From Limnoglobus roseus (GTDB lineage Bacteria; Planctomycetota; Planctomycetia; Gemmatales; Gemmataceae), in contig NZ_CP042425.1 in assembly GCF_008254045.1 (NCBI RefSeq), positions 4,712,001-4,776,000 of the forward strand: a DNA stretch of 64,000 nucleotides, given 5' to 3'. A program made the position numbers and the translations under genes. Positions 24,346 to 33,539 of this stretch are shown one piece after another. The notes beneath the pieces were generated by a model that worked only from the letters and a program-made list of their open reading frames with translations, made no database searches and had not been told where the DNA came from. How positions within the stretch are numbered: the stretch's first letter is position 1; each line of letters starts with the position of its first letter.

Positions 24346-27300
24346 TTAACTACACCCGCTTGTCTCGCCGCAGGTGTCGCATTTCGCACACGCCCCGCTG
24401 CGGACCAGCGTAAGTTGCCCGCAGTTCGAACACGGGTCGCCCTCGTAGCCCTTCTGCTTCGCGATGCGAATCTTCTCGGCCTTCGTGCCGACGGCCGGGG
24501 CCACCGCCGTTGCCGTCGGCGGCTGCACGGTCGTCACGCGGTTGACCGACGGCATCACGGTCGGCGTGATGTGGCCGCCGCCGTTGCCGTTGGCCTTGCC
24601 GTTCGTCGGCTTCAGGTGGGCCGACCGCGGCGCGAGTTGCGGCTTCGGGGCGTGGGCCACCTTCGGGTCGATGGTCCGCTGCGACACGACTTGTTCCGAT
24701 TCGAAGTCGTCGTCCTCGTCGTGGACCGCGTCGCCGCGGAGGTCTTCCGGCTGCACGTGGGCCAGGTCGTTGCGGCCCAGGTAGGTGACGGCCAACTCGC
24801 GGAAGATGTAGTCGATGATCGACGTACTCATCTTGATGTACGGGTTGCCCTGCACCACGCCGTTCGGCTCGAAGCGAGTGAACAGGAAGGCGTCCACGTA
24901 CTCTTCGAGCGGCACCCCGTGCTGGAGCCCGAGCGACACCGCGATGGCGAAGCAGTTCGTCATGCTGCGGAAGGCGGCCCCTTCCTTGTGCATGTCGATG
25001 AAGATTTCGCCGAGGTTGCCGTCGTCGTACTCGCCGGTGCGGACGTAAATCTTGTGGTTGCCGATCCGCGACTTCTGCGTGTACCCCGCCCGGCGGTCCG
25101 GCAAGCGGCGGCGCTTGGCGATGTATCGGTGAACGATCTTCTCGGTGATCCGCTCGGCCACCTGCACCGGCTCGGCCTTCGGTTCCACCTTCGGCTCGTC
25201 CGCTTCGGCCGTGATCGCGGCGAGCATAGCCGCCTCCGGCGAATCGGCGACCGAGTTCAACGGCTGGCTGAGCTTCGACCCGTCGCGGTACAGTGCGTTG
25301 GCCTTCGTCATGAGCTGCCAGCTCAGCCAGTACGCCCGCTTCACGTCCTCGACGGTCGCGTCGTAGGGCATGTTGATCGTCTTCGAGATCGCCCCGCTGA
25401 TGAACGGTTGGGCGGCCGCCATCATGCGGATGTGCGCCTCGGCCGACAGGTACCGCTTGCCGGTCTTGCCGCACTTGTTCGCACAGTCAAACACCGGCAG
25501 GTGTTCGGCCTTCAAGTGCGGGGCACCTTCGATCGTCATCGTGCCGCAGACGAACGTGCTGGCGTCGTTGATCTGCTCCCGTGTGAAGCCGAGGTACGTC
25601 AGCAGGTCGAACGTCGTGGCGTTGAGCGTCTCGGCCGGAATCTTCAGCGTGTTCGCCAGGAAGTCTTCGCCGATGGTCCACTTGTTGAAGACGAACGGCA
25701 ACTCGAACGCCCCGGCCAGCGTGCCCTCAATGCGGGTCAGCACTTCCGGCGTGAACCCCTTCGCCTTCAGACTAACCGCGTTGACGTGCGGGCAACCCTG
25801 GAGCGTTGCGGCCCCACGACTGTAGCGGACGATGTCGTCGATCTGCCACGGGGCGTAGCCGAGCTTCGCGAGAGCCGGCGGGACCGACTGGTTGATGATC
25901 TTGAAGTACCCGCCGCCGGCGAGCTTCTTGAACTTCACGAGCGCGAAGTCCGGCTCGATGCCGGTCGTGTCGCAGTCCATCACAAGACCGATGGTGCCCG
26001 TCGGTGCGATCACCGTCACCTGGGCGTTGCGATAGCCGTGCTTTTCGCCGAGTTCCAACGCCCGGTCCGATTCCGACCGGGCTGCCGCCAGCAACTCCGC
26101 CGGGCAGACGCGGGCGTCGATTCCGACCGGGAAGACCGTCAGGTTCTCGTACTCCGCCGGGGCGGCGTTGTACGCGGCCTTGCGGTGGTTGCGGACGACC
26201 CGCAGCATGTGGTGCTTGTTCGCCTCGTAACGCGGGAACGGCCCGACTTCCGCGGCAATCTCCGCCGACGCCGCGTAAGACCCGGCGTGCATGATCGCCG
26301 TTAGGGCCGCACACTGGGCACGCCCTTCCGCCGAGTCGTAGGGGATGCCCTGGACCATCAGCAGTGCGCCGAGGTTGGCGTAGCCGAGGCCGAGGGTGCG
26401 GAAGTCGTACGACTTCCGGGCCACCGGGATGCTCGGGAACTGCGCCATGTAGACGCTGATTTCGAGGATGAGCGTCCAGATGCGGATGCCATGCTTGTAC
26501 GTCTCGATGTCGTACTTGCACGTCGCGGTGTCGTAGAACTTCATCAGGTTCAACGACGCGAGGTTACACGCGGTGTCGTCGAGGAAGGCGTACTCGCTGC
26601 ACGGGTTCGTCGCGTTGATGCGGCCGTCCACCGGGCAGGTGTGCCACTCGTTGAACGTCGTGTCGAACTGCACGCCGGGGTCGGCACAACTCCACGCGGC
26701 GAACGCGATCTGGTCCCACAGTTCACGGGCTTTGAGCACCTTCATCGGCTTGGGGGCCCGGTTCTGCTTCTCGGCCTTCTCCTTCTCGGTCCGCCACGTC
26801 AGGTGCCACGGGCCGTCGCTGTCAACCGCCTTCATGAACTCGTTGGTGATCCGCACCGAGTTGTTGCTGTTCTGCCCGGAAACGGTGAAGTACGCCTTCG
26901 AGGTCCAGTCGGTGTCGTACTCTTCGACCTCGATGTGCGTGTACCCCTGTCGGCAGAGTTGCAGGACGCGGGCGATGTAGTTCTCGGGCAGGAGGGCGGT
27001 GCGGGCGTCGAGGACGGCCTTGCGGAACTTCGAGTTCTTCGCCGGGTCGTACTTCTCGGCCGCGACGGGGTGCGTGACGACCGCCTGCATGATCGCGTTC
27101 AGGTGCTTGTTCATCTGCCGCGAGCCACTCACCAGGGCCGCGACCTTCTGCTCCTCCGTCACCTTCCAGTTCACATAGTCTTCGATGTCCGGGTGGTCCA
27201 AGTCGAGGACGACCATCTTCGCGGCGCGGCGGGTCGTGCCGCCGCTCTTGATCGCCCCGGCCGCGCGATCGCCGATCTTGAGGAAGCTCATGAGGCCGGA

Positions 27301-28032
27301 CGACTTGCCGCCGCCGCTGAGCGGTTCGCCGTCGCCGCGGACGTTCGAGAAGTTCGACCCGGTGCCGGACCCGTACTTGAAGATGCGAGCCTCGCGGACC
27401 CAGAGGTCCATGATGCCGCCCTCGTTCACGAGGTCGTCACTGACGCTCTGGATGAAGCACGCATGGGGGGCCGGCCGCTCGTAAGCCGAGGTGCTGCGGG
27501 TAACCTCGTCGGACTTCGGATCGACGAAGTAGTGACCTTGAGCCGGGCCTTCGATGCCGTAGGCCCAGTGCAGGCCGGTGTTGAACCACTGCGGACTGTT
27601 CGGCGCGCTCATCTGCGCGGCGAGCATGTAGCAGGTTTCGTCGAAGAACGCCCGCGCGTCGCCTTCGGTGGTGAAGTAGCCGCCCTTCCAACCCCAGTAC
27701 GCCCAGCACCCGGCCAGCCGCTGGAAGACCTGCCGCGAGTCGGACTCGCCGACAATCGGTTCGTCGGCCGACGCCGGCACGCTGCGTTGCAACCACTCGG
27801 GCACGCCGTCCTCGGCCACCCGCACTGTATTAGCCGGCACGCCTGCCCGACGGAAGTACTTTTGAGCGAGGATGTCGACGGCGACCTGCGACCATGTTTC
27901 CGGGACGGGGATGTTCTGCTTCTCGAATACGATCGAGCCGTTTGGATTCACGATCTTAGAAGTGCGGGGAACAAATGTGACCGCTGAGAACGGACTCTGA
28001 CCTTCAGTTGTAAATCGGCGGACCATTCTCAT
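24346..28032 (-). CDS. nrdJ: Adenosylcobalamin-dependent ribonucleotide reductase (class II)
   Basis: A 1228-residue class II ribonucleotide reductase, which reduces ribonucleotides to deoxyribonucleotides using a radical made from vitamin B12 coenzyme. The first catalytic cysteine region is ATNPCSEYAFLDDTACNLAS, and the substrate/radical-site barrel includes PTGTIGLVMDCDTTGIEPDF. The N-terminus (IVFEKQNIPVPETWSQVAVD) is typical of the long NrdJ group. The C-terminus ends in a cysteine-rich tail (CSNCGQLTLVRSGACAKCD, then TCGETSGCS) that probably carries the thiol-exchange cysteines and binds zinc. No B12 riboswitch was found upstream. The dcd gene lies just upstream on the same strand but has its own terminator. 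Confidence 0.97.
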   Translation of the reverse strand: MRMVRRFTTEGQSPFSAVTFVPRTSKIVNPNGSIVFEKQNIPVPETWSQVAVDILAQKYFRRAGVPANTVRVAEDGVPEWLQRSVPASADEPIVGESDSRQVFQRLAGCWAYWGWKGGYFTTEGDARAFFDETCYMLAAQMSAPNSPQWFNTGLHWAYGIEGPAQGHYFVDPKSDEVTRSTSAYERPAPHACFIQSVSDDLVNEGGIMDLWVREARIFKYGSGTGSNFSNVRGDGEPLSGGGKSSGLMSFLKIGDRAAGAIKSGGTTRRAAKMVVLDLDHPDIEDYVNWKVTEEQKVAALVSGSRQMNKHLNAIMQAVVTHPVAAEKYDPAKNSKFRKAVLDARTALLPENYIARVLQLCRQGYTHIEVEEYDTDWTSKAYFTVSGQNSNNSVRITNEFMKAVDSDGPWHLTWRTEKEKAEKQNRAPKPMKVLKARELWDQIAFAAWSCADPGVQFDTTFNEWHTCPVDGRINATNPCSEYAFLDDTACNLASLNLMKFYDTATCKYDIETYKHGIRIWTLILEISVYMAQFPSIPVARKSYDFRTLGLGYANLGALLMVQGIPYDSAEGRAQCAALTAIMHAGSYAASAEIAAEVGPFPRYEANKHHMLRVVRNHRKAAYNAAPAEYENLTVFPVGIDARVCPAELLAAARSESDRALELGEKHGYRNAQVTVIAPTGTIGLVMDCDTTGIEPDFALVKFKKLAGGGYFKIINQSVPPALAKLGYAPWQIDDIVRYSRGAATLQGCPHVNAVSLKAKGFTPEVLTRIEGTLAGAFELPFVFNKWTIGEDFLANTLKIPAETLNATTFDLLTYLGFTREQINDASTFVCGTMTIEGAPHLKAEHLPVFDCANKCGKTGKRYLSAEAHIRMMAAAQPFISGAISKTINMPYDATVEDVKRAYWLSWQLMTKANALYRDGSKLSQPLNSVADSPEAAMLAAITAEADEPKVEPKAEPVQVAERITEKIVHRYIAKRRRLPDRRAGYTQKSRIGNHKIYVRTGEYDDGNLGEIFIDMHKEGAAFRSMTNCFAIAVSLGLQHGVPLEEYVDAFLFTRFEPNGVVQGNPYIKMSTSIIDYIFRELAVTYLGRNDLAHVQPEDLRGDAVHDEDDDFESEQVVSQRTIDPKVAHAPKPQLAPRSAHLKPTNGKANGNGGGHITPTVMPSVNRVTTVQPPTATAVAPAVGTKAEKIRIAKQKGYEGDPCSNCGQLTLVRSGACAKCDTCGETSGCS

Positions 28033-28036
28033 GGCT

Positions 28037-28042
28037 ATTATA
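28037..28042 (-). promoter_or_regulatory. -10 hexamer directly in front of nrdJ
   Basis: A perfect TATAAT lies 4 nt before the nrdJ start codon on the minus strand. Transcription from it would begin at or just inside the start codon, giving a leaderless mRNA. No clear -35 is seen, so chance cannot be excluded. Confidence 0.35.
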
Positions 28043-28206
28043 CCCAGTTGCGCCTATTCTGCGGAGTAGCGTGACGGATGTCCACCTCCGGGGTGGCGTC
28101 GCGCAGTAGACCGTGGAATTTCGGCAAACGTGAGTATGCACCATGAGAGAACGTAACTGTATTATGGAATTAGTCTTGCAATCGATAAACTCGTCTGTGG
28201 GCGCGC

Positions 28207-28239
28207 AAAAATTGCGCCAGAATTTAATTCTGGCGCAAT
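28207..28239 (-). terminator. Intrinsic terminator after dcd
   Basis: 14-bp perfect arms (28211-28224, 28226-28239) around one base, followed on the minus strand by TTTTT (complement of 28207-28211), 64 nt beyond the dcd stop. Confidence 0.85.
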
Positions 28240-28302
28240 CGACAAATTCGTAACATGGGAATTTTGGGAAGTTTGAGGTGTTTCGCGTCTGCGATGATTC
28301 AA

Positions 28303-28857
28303 TTATGGATTTGAACTCACGAACGGCAATGTGAGGCCCTTCTGATCCTGGTACTTCCCCTTCTTGTCCGCGTAGCTGACCTTGCAGACTTGCTCGCCGC
28401 GGAAGAAGAGCATTTGAGCGATGCCTTCTCCCGCGTAGATCTTGGCCGGCAGCGGCGTGGTGTTGCTAATCTCGATGGTCACGCGGCCACGCCATTCCGG
28501 CTCCAACGGCGTCACATTCACGATGATGCCGCAGCGGGCGTAAGTGCTTTTGCCCAGGCACACGACGAGCATGTCCCGCGGGACTTCGAAATACTCGATC
28601 GTCTCGGCGAGGGCGAAGCTGTTCGGCGGGATGATGCACGTGTCGGCTTCTACGTCCACGAACGACTTCGGGTCGAAGTGCTTCGGATCGACGGTACTGC
28701 CCCAGACGTTCGTGAAGACCTTGAAGTGACGATCCACCCGCACGTCGTAGCCGTAACTGGTGAGGCCGTAAGAGATGATGCCGGGCCGGTGCTGCTGCGG
28801 GGCGAACGGTTCGATCTTAACTTGTTGTTCAATCAGCCAATCGGGAAGAATTCCCAT
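28303..28857 (-). CDS. dcd: dCTP deaminase
   Basis: A 184-residue enzyme that deaminates dCTP towards dUTP/dUMP for thymidylate synthesis. Family marks are YGLTSYGYDVRVDRHFKVF, PKSFVDVEADTCIIPPNSFA, the substrate-binding core CLGKSTYARCGIIVNVTPLE, then PEWRGRVTIEISNTTPLPA, and the C-terminal GEGIAQMLFF. Length and all boxes are normal. I take the ATG at 28855-28857, whose product begins MGILPDWLIEQQVKIEPF as expected. It forms a deoxynucleotide-supply pair with nrdJ. Confidence 0.96.
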   Translation of the reverse strand: MGILPDWLIEQQVKIEPFAPQQHRPGIISYGLTSYGYDVRVDRHFKVFTNVWGSTVDPKHFDPKSFVDVEADTCIIPPNSFALAETIEYFEVPRDMLVVCLGKSTYARCGIIVNVTPLEPEWRGRVTIEISNTTPLPAKIYAGEGIAQMLFFRGEQVCKVSYADKKGKYQDQKGLTLPFVSSNP

Positions 28858-29077
28858 CGCCCACTCCTTGCGCTCAGAATGCGCAGCCTGCCTGGCTTCC
28901 GACCGGACCGTCGGGGAAGTCACTAACTGATCGGGCGGTGCGGGGATTGCTCTTGCTGCTACCTCCGAACCATACCGGACAAATGCTATTCTCACTTTCC
29001 CATTCCATTAGGACCGGCACAGTCGGTATAACTTGTAAGTTCGTTCGCCCTCCGCCGAGAATGTTGAGAAGCCCGCC

Positions 29078-30010
29078 ATGCTACCGACTCTCACTTCGAT
29101 CGTGCTGCTCCCCTTTCTGGGCGTGACCGAACTCCCGACCGCCGTCTGGCAGGTGGCCCCGGAAGTTCGCGCCACCTACGACGGCCAGCCGTTGGAGTTG
29201 AAGAAGACGAAGGACAAGGCTGCGTTCCTCGTCCACGGATTGATGCTCCACCCGATCAAGCAAGAGAAATCGTACAAGACCGAACTCCACGACTGGCAGT
29301 ACGCGAAGGCGGGGCTGGTGCAGGCGCTCGCGTCTGAGTTCGACGTGTACGCTTTCAGTTACGCGCAGACGACGGCAGTGGACGTGGTCGCGTCCACGCC
29401 GGGGATGCGGAACCACATCAAGAAGTTGAGGCGGGCGGGGTACAAAGAGATCGTCCTCATCGGCCACTCGGCCGGCGGAATCATCATCCGACAGTTCGCG
29501 GAACGCTACCCCGATAGCGGCGTGACAAAGGTGATCGAAGTGGCCGCCCCGAACTTCGGGTCCGACCTGGCAATGATTAACGTCGGCCTGCCGAAGCCGC
29601 AGGTGCAGTTCATCAAGTCGCTGGCCCCGCCGGTGCGAACGGCCATCGCGCTGGATGGGCCGAAGCTGAGCAGCAAACTCGAAATCTGCTGCGTCGTGTG
29701 CAAGCTCGGCGGTCTGCCGCACGACACGATGGTCCACCTCGACAGCCAGTGGCCCGCGGACTTGCAGAAGCAGGGCGTGCCGGCGACGCTCGTGGTCATC
29801 AACCACTTCGACGCAATGAAAGGCCCGCACGCGGTGCAGACGATTAGCACGCTGGCGAAGGAGAAACTCGTCCGCTGGACGCCGGCCCAGGTGGAGCAGG
29901 GCCGGCGGGTGATGTTCGGCAGCGACCCCGACGCGGCGGCGGCGCACCACCCCGAAGCCGAACGACGGCCGCTCGTCCGGGTGATCGGGCGGAAACTGCT
30001 CGACCGCTGA
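29078..30010 (+). CDS. Secreted alpha/beta hydrolase, lipase-like
   Basis: A 310-residue protein with a short hydrophobic N-terminus (MLPTLTSIVLLPFLGVTELP) that could be a signal peptide. The alpha/beta hydrolase core shows FLVHGLMLHP (oxyanion region, about 51-59) and the nucleophile elbow GHSAGG at 129-134 with Ser131; a late His in INHFDAMKGPHAVQ is a candidate for the triad. The pattern resembles triacylglycerol lipase or PGAP1-like esterases. Substrate unknown. An EVE-domain gene starts 18 nt after its stop. Confidence 0.8.
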   Translation: MLPTLTSIVLLPFLGVTELPTAVWQVAPEVRATYDGQPLELKKTKDKAAFLVHGLMLHPIKQEKSYKTELHDWQYAKAGLVQALASEFDVYAFSYAQTTAVDVVASTPGMRNHIKKLRRAGYKEIVLIGHSAGGIIIRQFAERYPDSGVTKVIEVAAPNFGSDLAMINVGLPKPQVQFIKSLAPPVRTAIALDGPKLSSKLEICCVVCKLGGLPHDTMVHLDSQWPADLQKQGVPATLVVINHFDAMKGPHAVQTISTLAKEKLVRWTPAQVEQGRRVMFGSDPDAAAAHHPEAERRPLVRVIGRKLLDR

Positions 30011-30028
30011 TTTTCCCAGGAGCAACGG

Positions 30029-30433
30029 ATGGCACACTGGCTGTTCAAACAAGAACCCGAAGAGTACAGTTTCGCTGATCTCGAAGCGGCCGGCCGCACG
30101 ACCTGGGACGGCGTGTCGAACCCGGTCGCCCTGAAGCACCTCCGCTCCCTCGCGGTCGGCGATCAGGTCTTCTACTACCACACGGGTAAAGAGAAGGCGA
30201 TCGTCGGCATTGCCGAAGTTGTCACCGTCCCGCGGCCCGATCCGAAGAACGAGAAACTCGTCGTCGTGGGCATCAAGCCGGTGCGGAAACTCGCCACTCC
30301 CGTCACCCTCGCGGCGATCAAGGCCAATCCCGCGTTCGCCGAGTGGGAACTCGTCCGCATCGCCCGGCTGTCGGTCATGCCGGTGCCGCCGCCGTTGTGG
30401 AAGCTCGTCGAGGCGATGGCGAAGGGCGGTTGA
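30029..30433 (+). CDS. EVE domain protein
   Basis: A 134-residue single-domain EVE protein, with the typical start MAHWLFKQEPEEYSFADLEA and then TTWDGVSNPVALKHLRSLAV, GDQVFYYHTGKEKAIVGIAE. EVE domains belong to the PUA/YTH/ASCH fold and bind modified bases in DNA or RNA; free-standing ones are common in bacteria and act in translation or as base-recognition modules. No restriction gene is nearby, so a housekeeping role is more likely than defence. Confidence 0.92.
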   Translation: MAHWLFKQEPEEYSFADLEAAGRTTWDGVSNPVALKHLRSLAVGDQVFYYHTGKEKAIVGIAEVVTVPRPDPKNEKLVVVGIKPVRKLATPVTLAAIKANPAFAEWELVRIARLSVMPVPPPLWKLVEAMAKGG

Positions 30434-30509
30434 AATCGGCCTTCCCAAATCGCCCTCCTTCTGGTTATGGTGCGGTTCTTCACATTCACCGTCAGGGAGG
30501 ACGTTGGTC

Positions 30510-31808
30510 ATGGCTGACGAGAAGCCCGCTCGTAAGAACTACATCAAAATCGTGTTCGGCAGTTTCATGGGCCTCTGCACCGGGGGCGTGATGATGTACG
30601 CGAACGCGCTTTTCGACAGCGTGGTCAAGCCGCCGAAGCCGCTGGCTAACTTCTCCGCCGGGAACGCTGACGGCCTGACTGCGAACTTCCAGGTCACGGC
30701 GTCCGGCCAGTCCGGGTGGTGGGACTTCGGCGACGGCACGGCCCTCGAACCGTTCGACTCGGAGAAGACGCAGGTCAGCCACACGTACGCCAAGCCCGGC
30801 AGCTACAAGGTCGGCCTGACGGTCCGCAATTTCCTCAACGAGGAGAACGACCGCAGCATCAACGTGGACGTCGCGGCAGCGACCGCCTCAACCGCGGTCG
30901 GGGCCGTACCGAACGAACTGCCCCCGGCGGTCAAGGGCTGGAAGGTCGAGGCCGTCGGCGGCACGCAGGCCCCGGCCACGTTCCACGTCACCGGCGAGTT
31001 GGAAAACGCTGACGAGGTGATCTGGCGGCTCGGCAACGAAAAGACCGAACAACTCATCGCCCAGAGCGGCCCGATCGACAAGTACATTCGCATCGACCAA
31101 CCGGGCCAGCAACACATCGTTCTCACGGCGATCTCGAAAACATCGAAGCTGCCGCAAGTGTTGGTGCAGGCCGTGGACGTGCAGGCCCAGAAGTCGGCCA
31201 TTTACACCGCCACCCTCCGAGTGACCGACTCCGGCGAGCGGGTGGACACTCACACGCGGACGCAACTGGTGTCGCTCATGCTCCGCGACAAGACCGGTGC
31301 TGCCACCAAGAGCTTTACCCGCGTCATCACGGCATCACCGGCCTCGACGATCCAGAGCGTTGAACCCGGGAAGATGGCGAAGTCAGTGATTAAGAAGGAG
31401 AGCGTGAAGGTCGAGATCGCGAAGGACAAGCTCAGTGCCACGATCTCCGGCGAGTGGGCGGTGGCTGGCGACGCCCTCGTCCGCGAAGCCGGCGGGTCCG
31501 ACGTGACACTGCCGCTGCTAGTGAAGGAAGAGCGGGTCGCGCAACTGTCGCCGACCGTGAGTGAAGTCGCCGGGACTCTAGATTCCAAACAACAAATTGT
31601 GCTGGCCCTTCCCGCGGCACGGCGTGGTACGAAGCGATCGACGGCGGTCGATTTCAGCTACCGACTGCCCGACGGTCGGCGGACGCCGGTGGCGAACGGC
31701 CAACTCGACGCGGCCGGCAACTGGGTCGGCAAGGCGAAACTCGGTGGCAAGGATACCACGATTCAGGCCCGCACCGTGAACGGGCAGGTCGTCATCACGT
31801 TCCAGTAA
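30510..31808 (+). CDS. Membrane-anchored PKD-domain protein
   Basis: A 432-residue protein with one N-terminal membrane helix (about 15-35, IVFGSFMGLCTGGVMMYANA) and an exterior part. A PKD domain is clear at about 45-115 (WWDFGDGTALEPF, then SHTYAKPGSYKVGLTVRN). A second, less clear beta-sandwich follows (about 130-245), and the C-terminal ~130 residues show a repeated beta pattern that I cannot name. The start codon ATG at 30510 is preceded by a GGGAGG-type ribosome-binding site. Likely a structural or adhesion protein on the cell surface (inference). Confidence 0.82.
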   Translation: MADEKPARKNYIKIVFGSFMGLCTGGVMMYANALFDSVVKPPKPLANFSAGNADGLTANFQVTASGQSGWWDFGDGTALEPFDSEKTQVSHTYAKPGSYKVGLTVRNFLNEENDRSINVDVAAATASTAVGAVPNELPPAVKGWKVEAVGGTQAPATFHVTGELENADEVIWRLGNEKTEQLIAQSGPIDKYIRIDQPGQQHIVLTAISKTSKLPQVLVQAVDVQAQKSAIYTATLRVTDSGERVDTHTRTQLVSLMLRDKTGAATKSFTRVITASPASTIQSVEPGKMAKSVIKKESVKVEIAKDKLSATISGEWAVAGDALVREAGGSDVTLPLLVKEERVAQLSPTVSEVAGTLDSKQQIVLALPAARRGTKRSTAVDFSYRLPDGRRTPVANGQLDAAGNWVGKAKLGGKDTTIQARTVNGQVVITFQ

Positions 31809-31833
31809 GCGGGTCGCTCGAAACGAACTCGCC

Positions 31834-31859
31834 ACAGCCCGGCTTCGCCGGGCTGTTTT
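31834..31859 (+). terminator. Intrinsic terminator after PKD gene
   Basis: ACAGCCCGGC and GCCGGGCTGT form a 10-bp stem with a 3-base loop, followed by TTTT, 25 nt after the stop. Confidence 0.85.
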
Positions 31860-31918
31860 CGTTGGTCTTCCGACGGCCTTCTATAATCACGAGAGAAGCA
31901 ACCACGAGGTGAACTGCA

Positions 31919-32245
31919 ATGACGACCGGGGGCGAACCCTTGAAGCCGCTCTCCCTTCGCCGTGAGGGAGACGGGCTGCGGATCGACTGGAACGATGGCG
32001 TTTCCACGTTAGCGACCTGGCGTGCGCTGCGCAAAAACTGCCCGTGTGCGACTTGCAACGAGGAGCGCGAGAAGCCGAGCGACCCGTTCAAGGTACTCTC
32101 GGCTCAGGAGGCCGCCGCCGGGCCGCCCACGCCGACGGGGATGAAGCCGCTCGGCCACTACGCTTACCAGATCACCTGGAACGACGGCCACGACACCGGC
32201 ATTTACCCAATCGAACTGCTCCGCTCTTTGAGCGAAGTGAAATAA
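31919..32245 (+). CDS. DUF971 protein
   Basis: A 108-residue DUF971 (GBBH-like) protein. The family core IDWNDGVSTLATWRALRKNC, the CPCATCNEER cysteines, and the closing HYAYQITWNDGHDTGIYPIE then LLRSL are all present. In many bacteria and in plant HCF101 this domain is next to or fused with Mrp-type Fe-S carrier ATPases; here mrp starts 24 nt downstream. It therefore probably helps Mrp in iron-sulfur cluster delivery. Confidence 0.92.
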   Translation: MTTGGEPLKPLSLRREGDGLRIDWNDGVSTLATWRALRKNCPCATCNEEREKPSDPFKVLSAQEAAAGPPTPTGMKPLGHYAYQITWNDGHDTGIYPIELLRSLSEVK

Positions 32246-32269
32246 CCACCCCACACCCGGAGTTTCCCC

Positions 32270-33085
32270 ATGAACGGCCCGATGCCCGGTCAGAAGATCA
32301 GTTTGCCCGGCGTGAAGCACGTCATCGCGATCGCCAGCGGTAAGGGCGGCGTCGGCAAGTCGACCGTCGCCGCCAACCTCGCCCTCGCCCTGCACATGCA
32401 CGGCCAGCGCGTCGGCCTGATGGACGCCGACATCTACGGTCCGAGCGTGCCGCTGATGTTCAACCTCGGCGTCGTCGACCAGACGAAAGTCCCGTTCCCC
32501 ATTGAGCAGTACGGCCTCAAGCTCATGAGCATGGGCTTCCTGCTCGACCCGAACCAGGCCGTCATCTGGCGCGGGCCGAAGGTGGCGCAGGCGGTCGGCT
32601 CGTTCCTCGCGCAAGTGCCCTGGGGCGAACTCGACTTCCTCGTGATCGACCTGCCGCCCGGCACCGGCGACGCGCAACTGACGCTCTCGCAGCAAGCCCC
32701 GCTGACCGGCGCGGTCATCGTGACGCAGCCCGCAGAAGTCAGCCTGATCGACGCCCGCAAGGGGGTGCGGATGTTCCAGGAAGTCCGTGTGCCGATCCTT
32801 GGCATCGTCGAGAACATGAGCTATCTGACGATGCCGGACGGCAACCGTCTCTCGCCGTTCGGGTCCGGCGGCGGCAAGAAGTTGGCGAACGAGATCGGCG
32901 TACCGCTGCTCGGCGAACTCCCGATCGACCCGCAAGTCTCCGCGTGCGGCGACAGCGGCGAGCCGATCGTCCGCAAACTGCCGGACCACCCGGTGTCGAA
33001 GTCCTACGTCGACTTGGCGAACACGATCATGAACGAGATGGCGAAGCGACCGACGGACGGCGGGTTACCGCAGGTTCAACTCTAG
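32270..33085 (+). CDS. mrp: Mrp/NBP35-family Fe-S carrier ATPase
   Basis: A 271-residue P-loop ATPase of the Mrp/ApbC type. The deviant Walker A GKGGVGKST and the signatures MDADIYGPSVPLMF, VIDLPPGTGDAQLTL and VENMSYLTM are intact. It lacks the N-terminal DUF59 domain of longer Mrp proteins, and lacks the CxxC pair that normally follows ENMSYF (here TMPDGNRLSPFGSGGGK), as in some other bacterial Mrp proteins. A lone Cys in SACGDSG remains. It is expected to bind and pass on [4Fe-4S] clusters, though cluster binding needs testing given the missing cysteines. Confidence 0.92.
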   Translation: MNGPMPGQKISLPGVKHVIAIASGKGGVGKSTVAANLALALHMHGQRVGLMDADIYGPSVPLMFNLGVVDQTKVPFPIEQYGLKLMSMGFLLDPNQAVIWRGPKVAQAVGSFLAQVPWGELDFLVIDLPPGTGDAQLTLSQQAPLTGAVIVTQPAEVSLIDARKGVRMFQEVRVPILGIVENMSYLTMPDGNRLSPFGSGGGKKLANEIGVPLLGELPIDPQVSACGDSGEPIVRKLPDHPVSKSYVDLANTIMNEMAKRPTDGGLPQVQL

Positions 33086-33510
33086 TTCACGTAGGGCGGG
33101 CGGCAGTAGAGGTACAGAACGGCCCCAACGCATGTGCCGAACAGGCACATCGCCGTGCCGATGATGATGCCGCCCGCCCACCGCCCGCGGGCCATCACGG
33201 CGAACTTGGGATTGTTCGGGTCGTAGAGCAACGGCACGCGGTCGCCCTCGGTCCACCGGCCCTTCTTGAACGGCTTGGCGATGCTCAACTCCTCGACGTC
33301 CCCGGCTTCCGTGACGTATTGGACGACGGGCCGAAACAGGCTGAAGTCGTGTTCGGTGTCGTGTTCCTCTTCGATGCGGACGACCGTTCCCTCCACGGCG
33401 ATGGCCCGCCGCAGGACGGCCCACCGTTGCAAGATTTTTTCCAGGTAGCCGAGCGTGCCGAGGCCACAGACGGACATGAAGGCCAAGCCGAACACTTGCG
33501 GGGCTTCCAT
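33082..33510 (-). CDS. DUF3592-like membrane protein
   Basis: A 142-residue protein with an N-terminal membrane helix, a small beta domain (GTVVRIEEEHDTEHDFSLFR, then PVVQYVTEAGD and DRVPLLYDPNNPKFAVM), and a C-terminal helix (GGIIIGTAMCLFGTCVGAVL). The RPVVQY and LLYDPNNP parts match DUF3592. Function unknown. It converges on mrp; the two stop codons share a CTAG palindrome, overlapping by 4 nt. Confidence 0.8.
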   Translation of the reverse strand: MEAPQVFGLAFMSVCGLGTLGYLEKILQRWAVLRRAIAVEGTVVRIEEEHDTEHDFSLFRPVVQYVTEAGDVEELSIAKPFKKGRWTEGDRVPLLYDPNNPKFAVMARGRWAGGIIIGTAMCLFGTCVGAVLYLYCRPPYVN

Positions 33511-33539
33511 ACGATTTCCTGGCTGCCTGTGATGGGCGA

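Larger units (their letters stand above)
28033..28302. other. Intergenic region between dcd and nrdJ
   Basis: A 270-nt AT-rich gap holding the dcd terminator (28207-28239) and the nrdJ promoter region. I looked for a cobalamin riboswitch B12 box on the minus strand and found none. Confidence 0.6.

Noticed and set aside
28033..28205. Cobalamin riboswitch in front of nrdJ
   Set aside because: No B12 box or typical paired core could be found on the minus strand.
30029..30433. EVE domain as part of a restriction or defence system
   Set aside because: Neighbours are a hydrolase and a PKD protein; no nuclease or methylase nearby.
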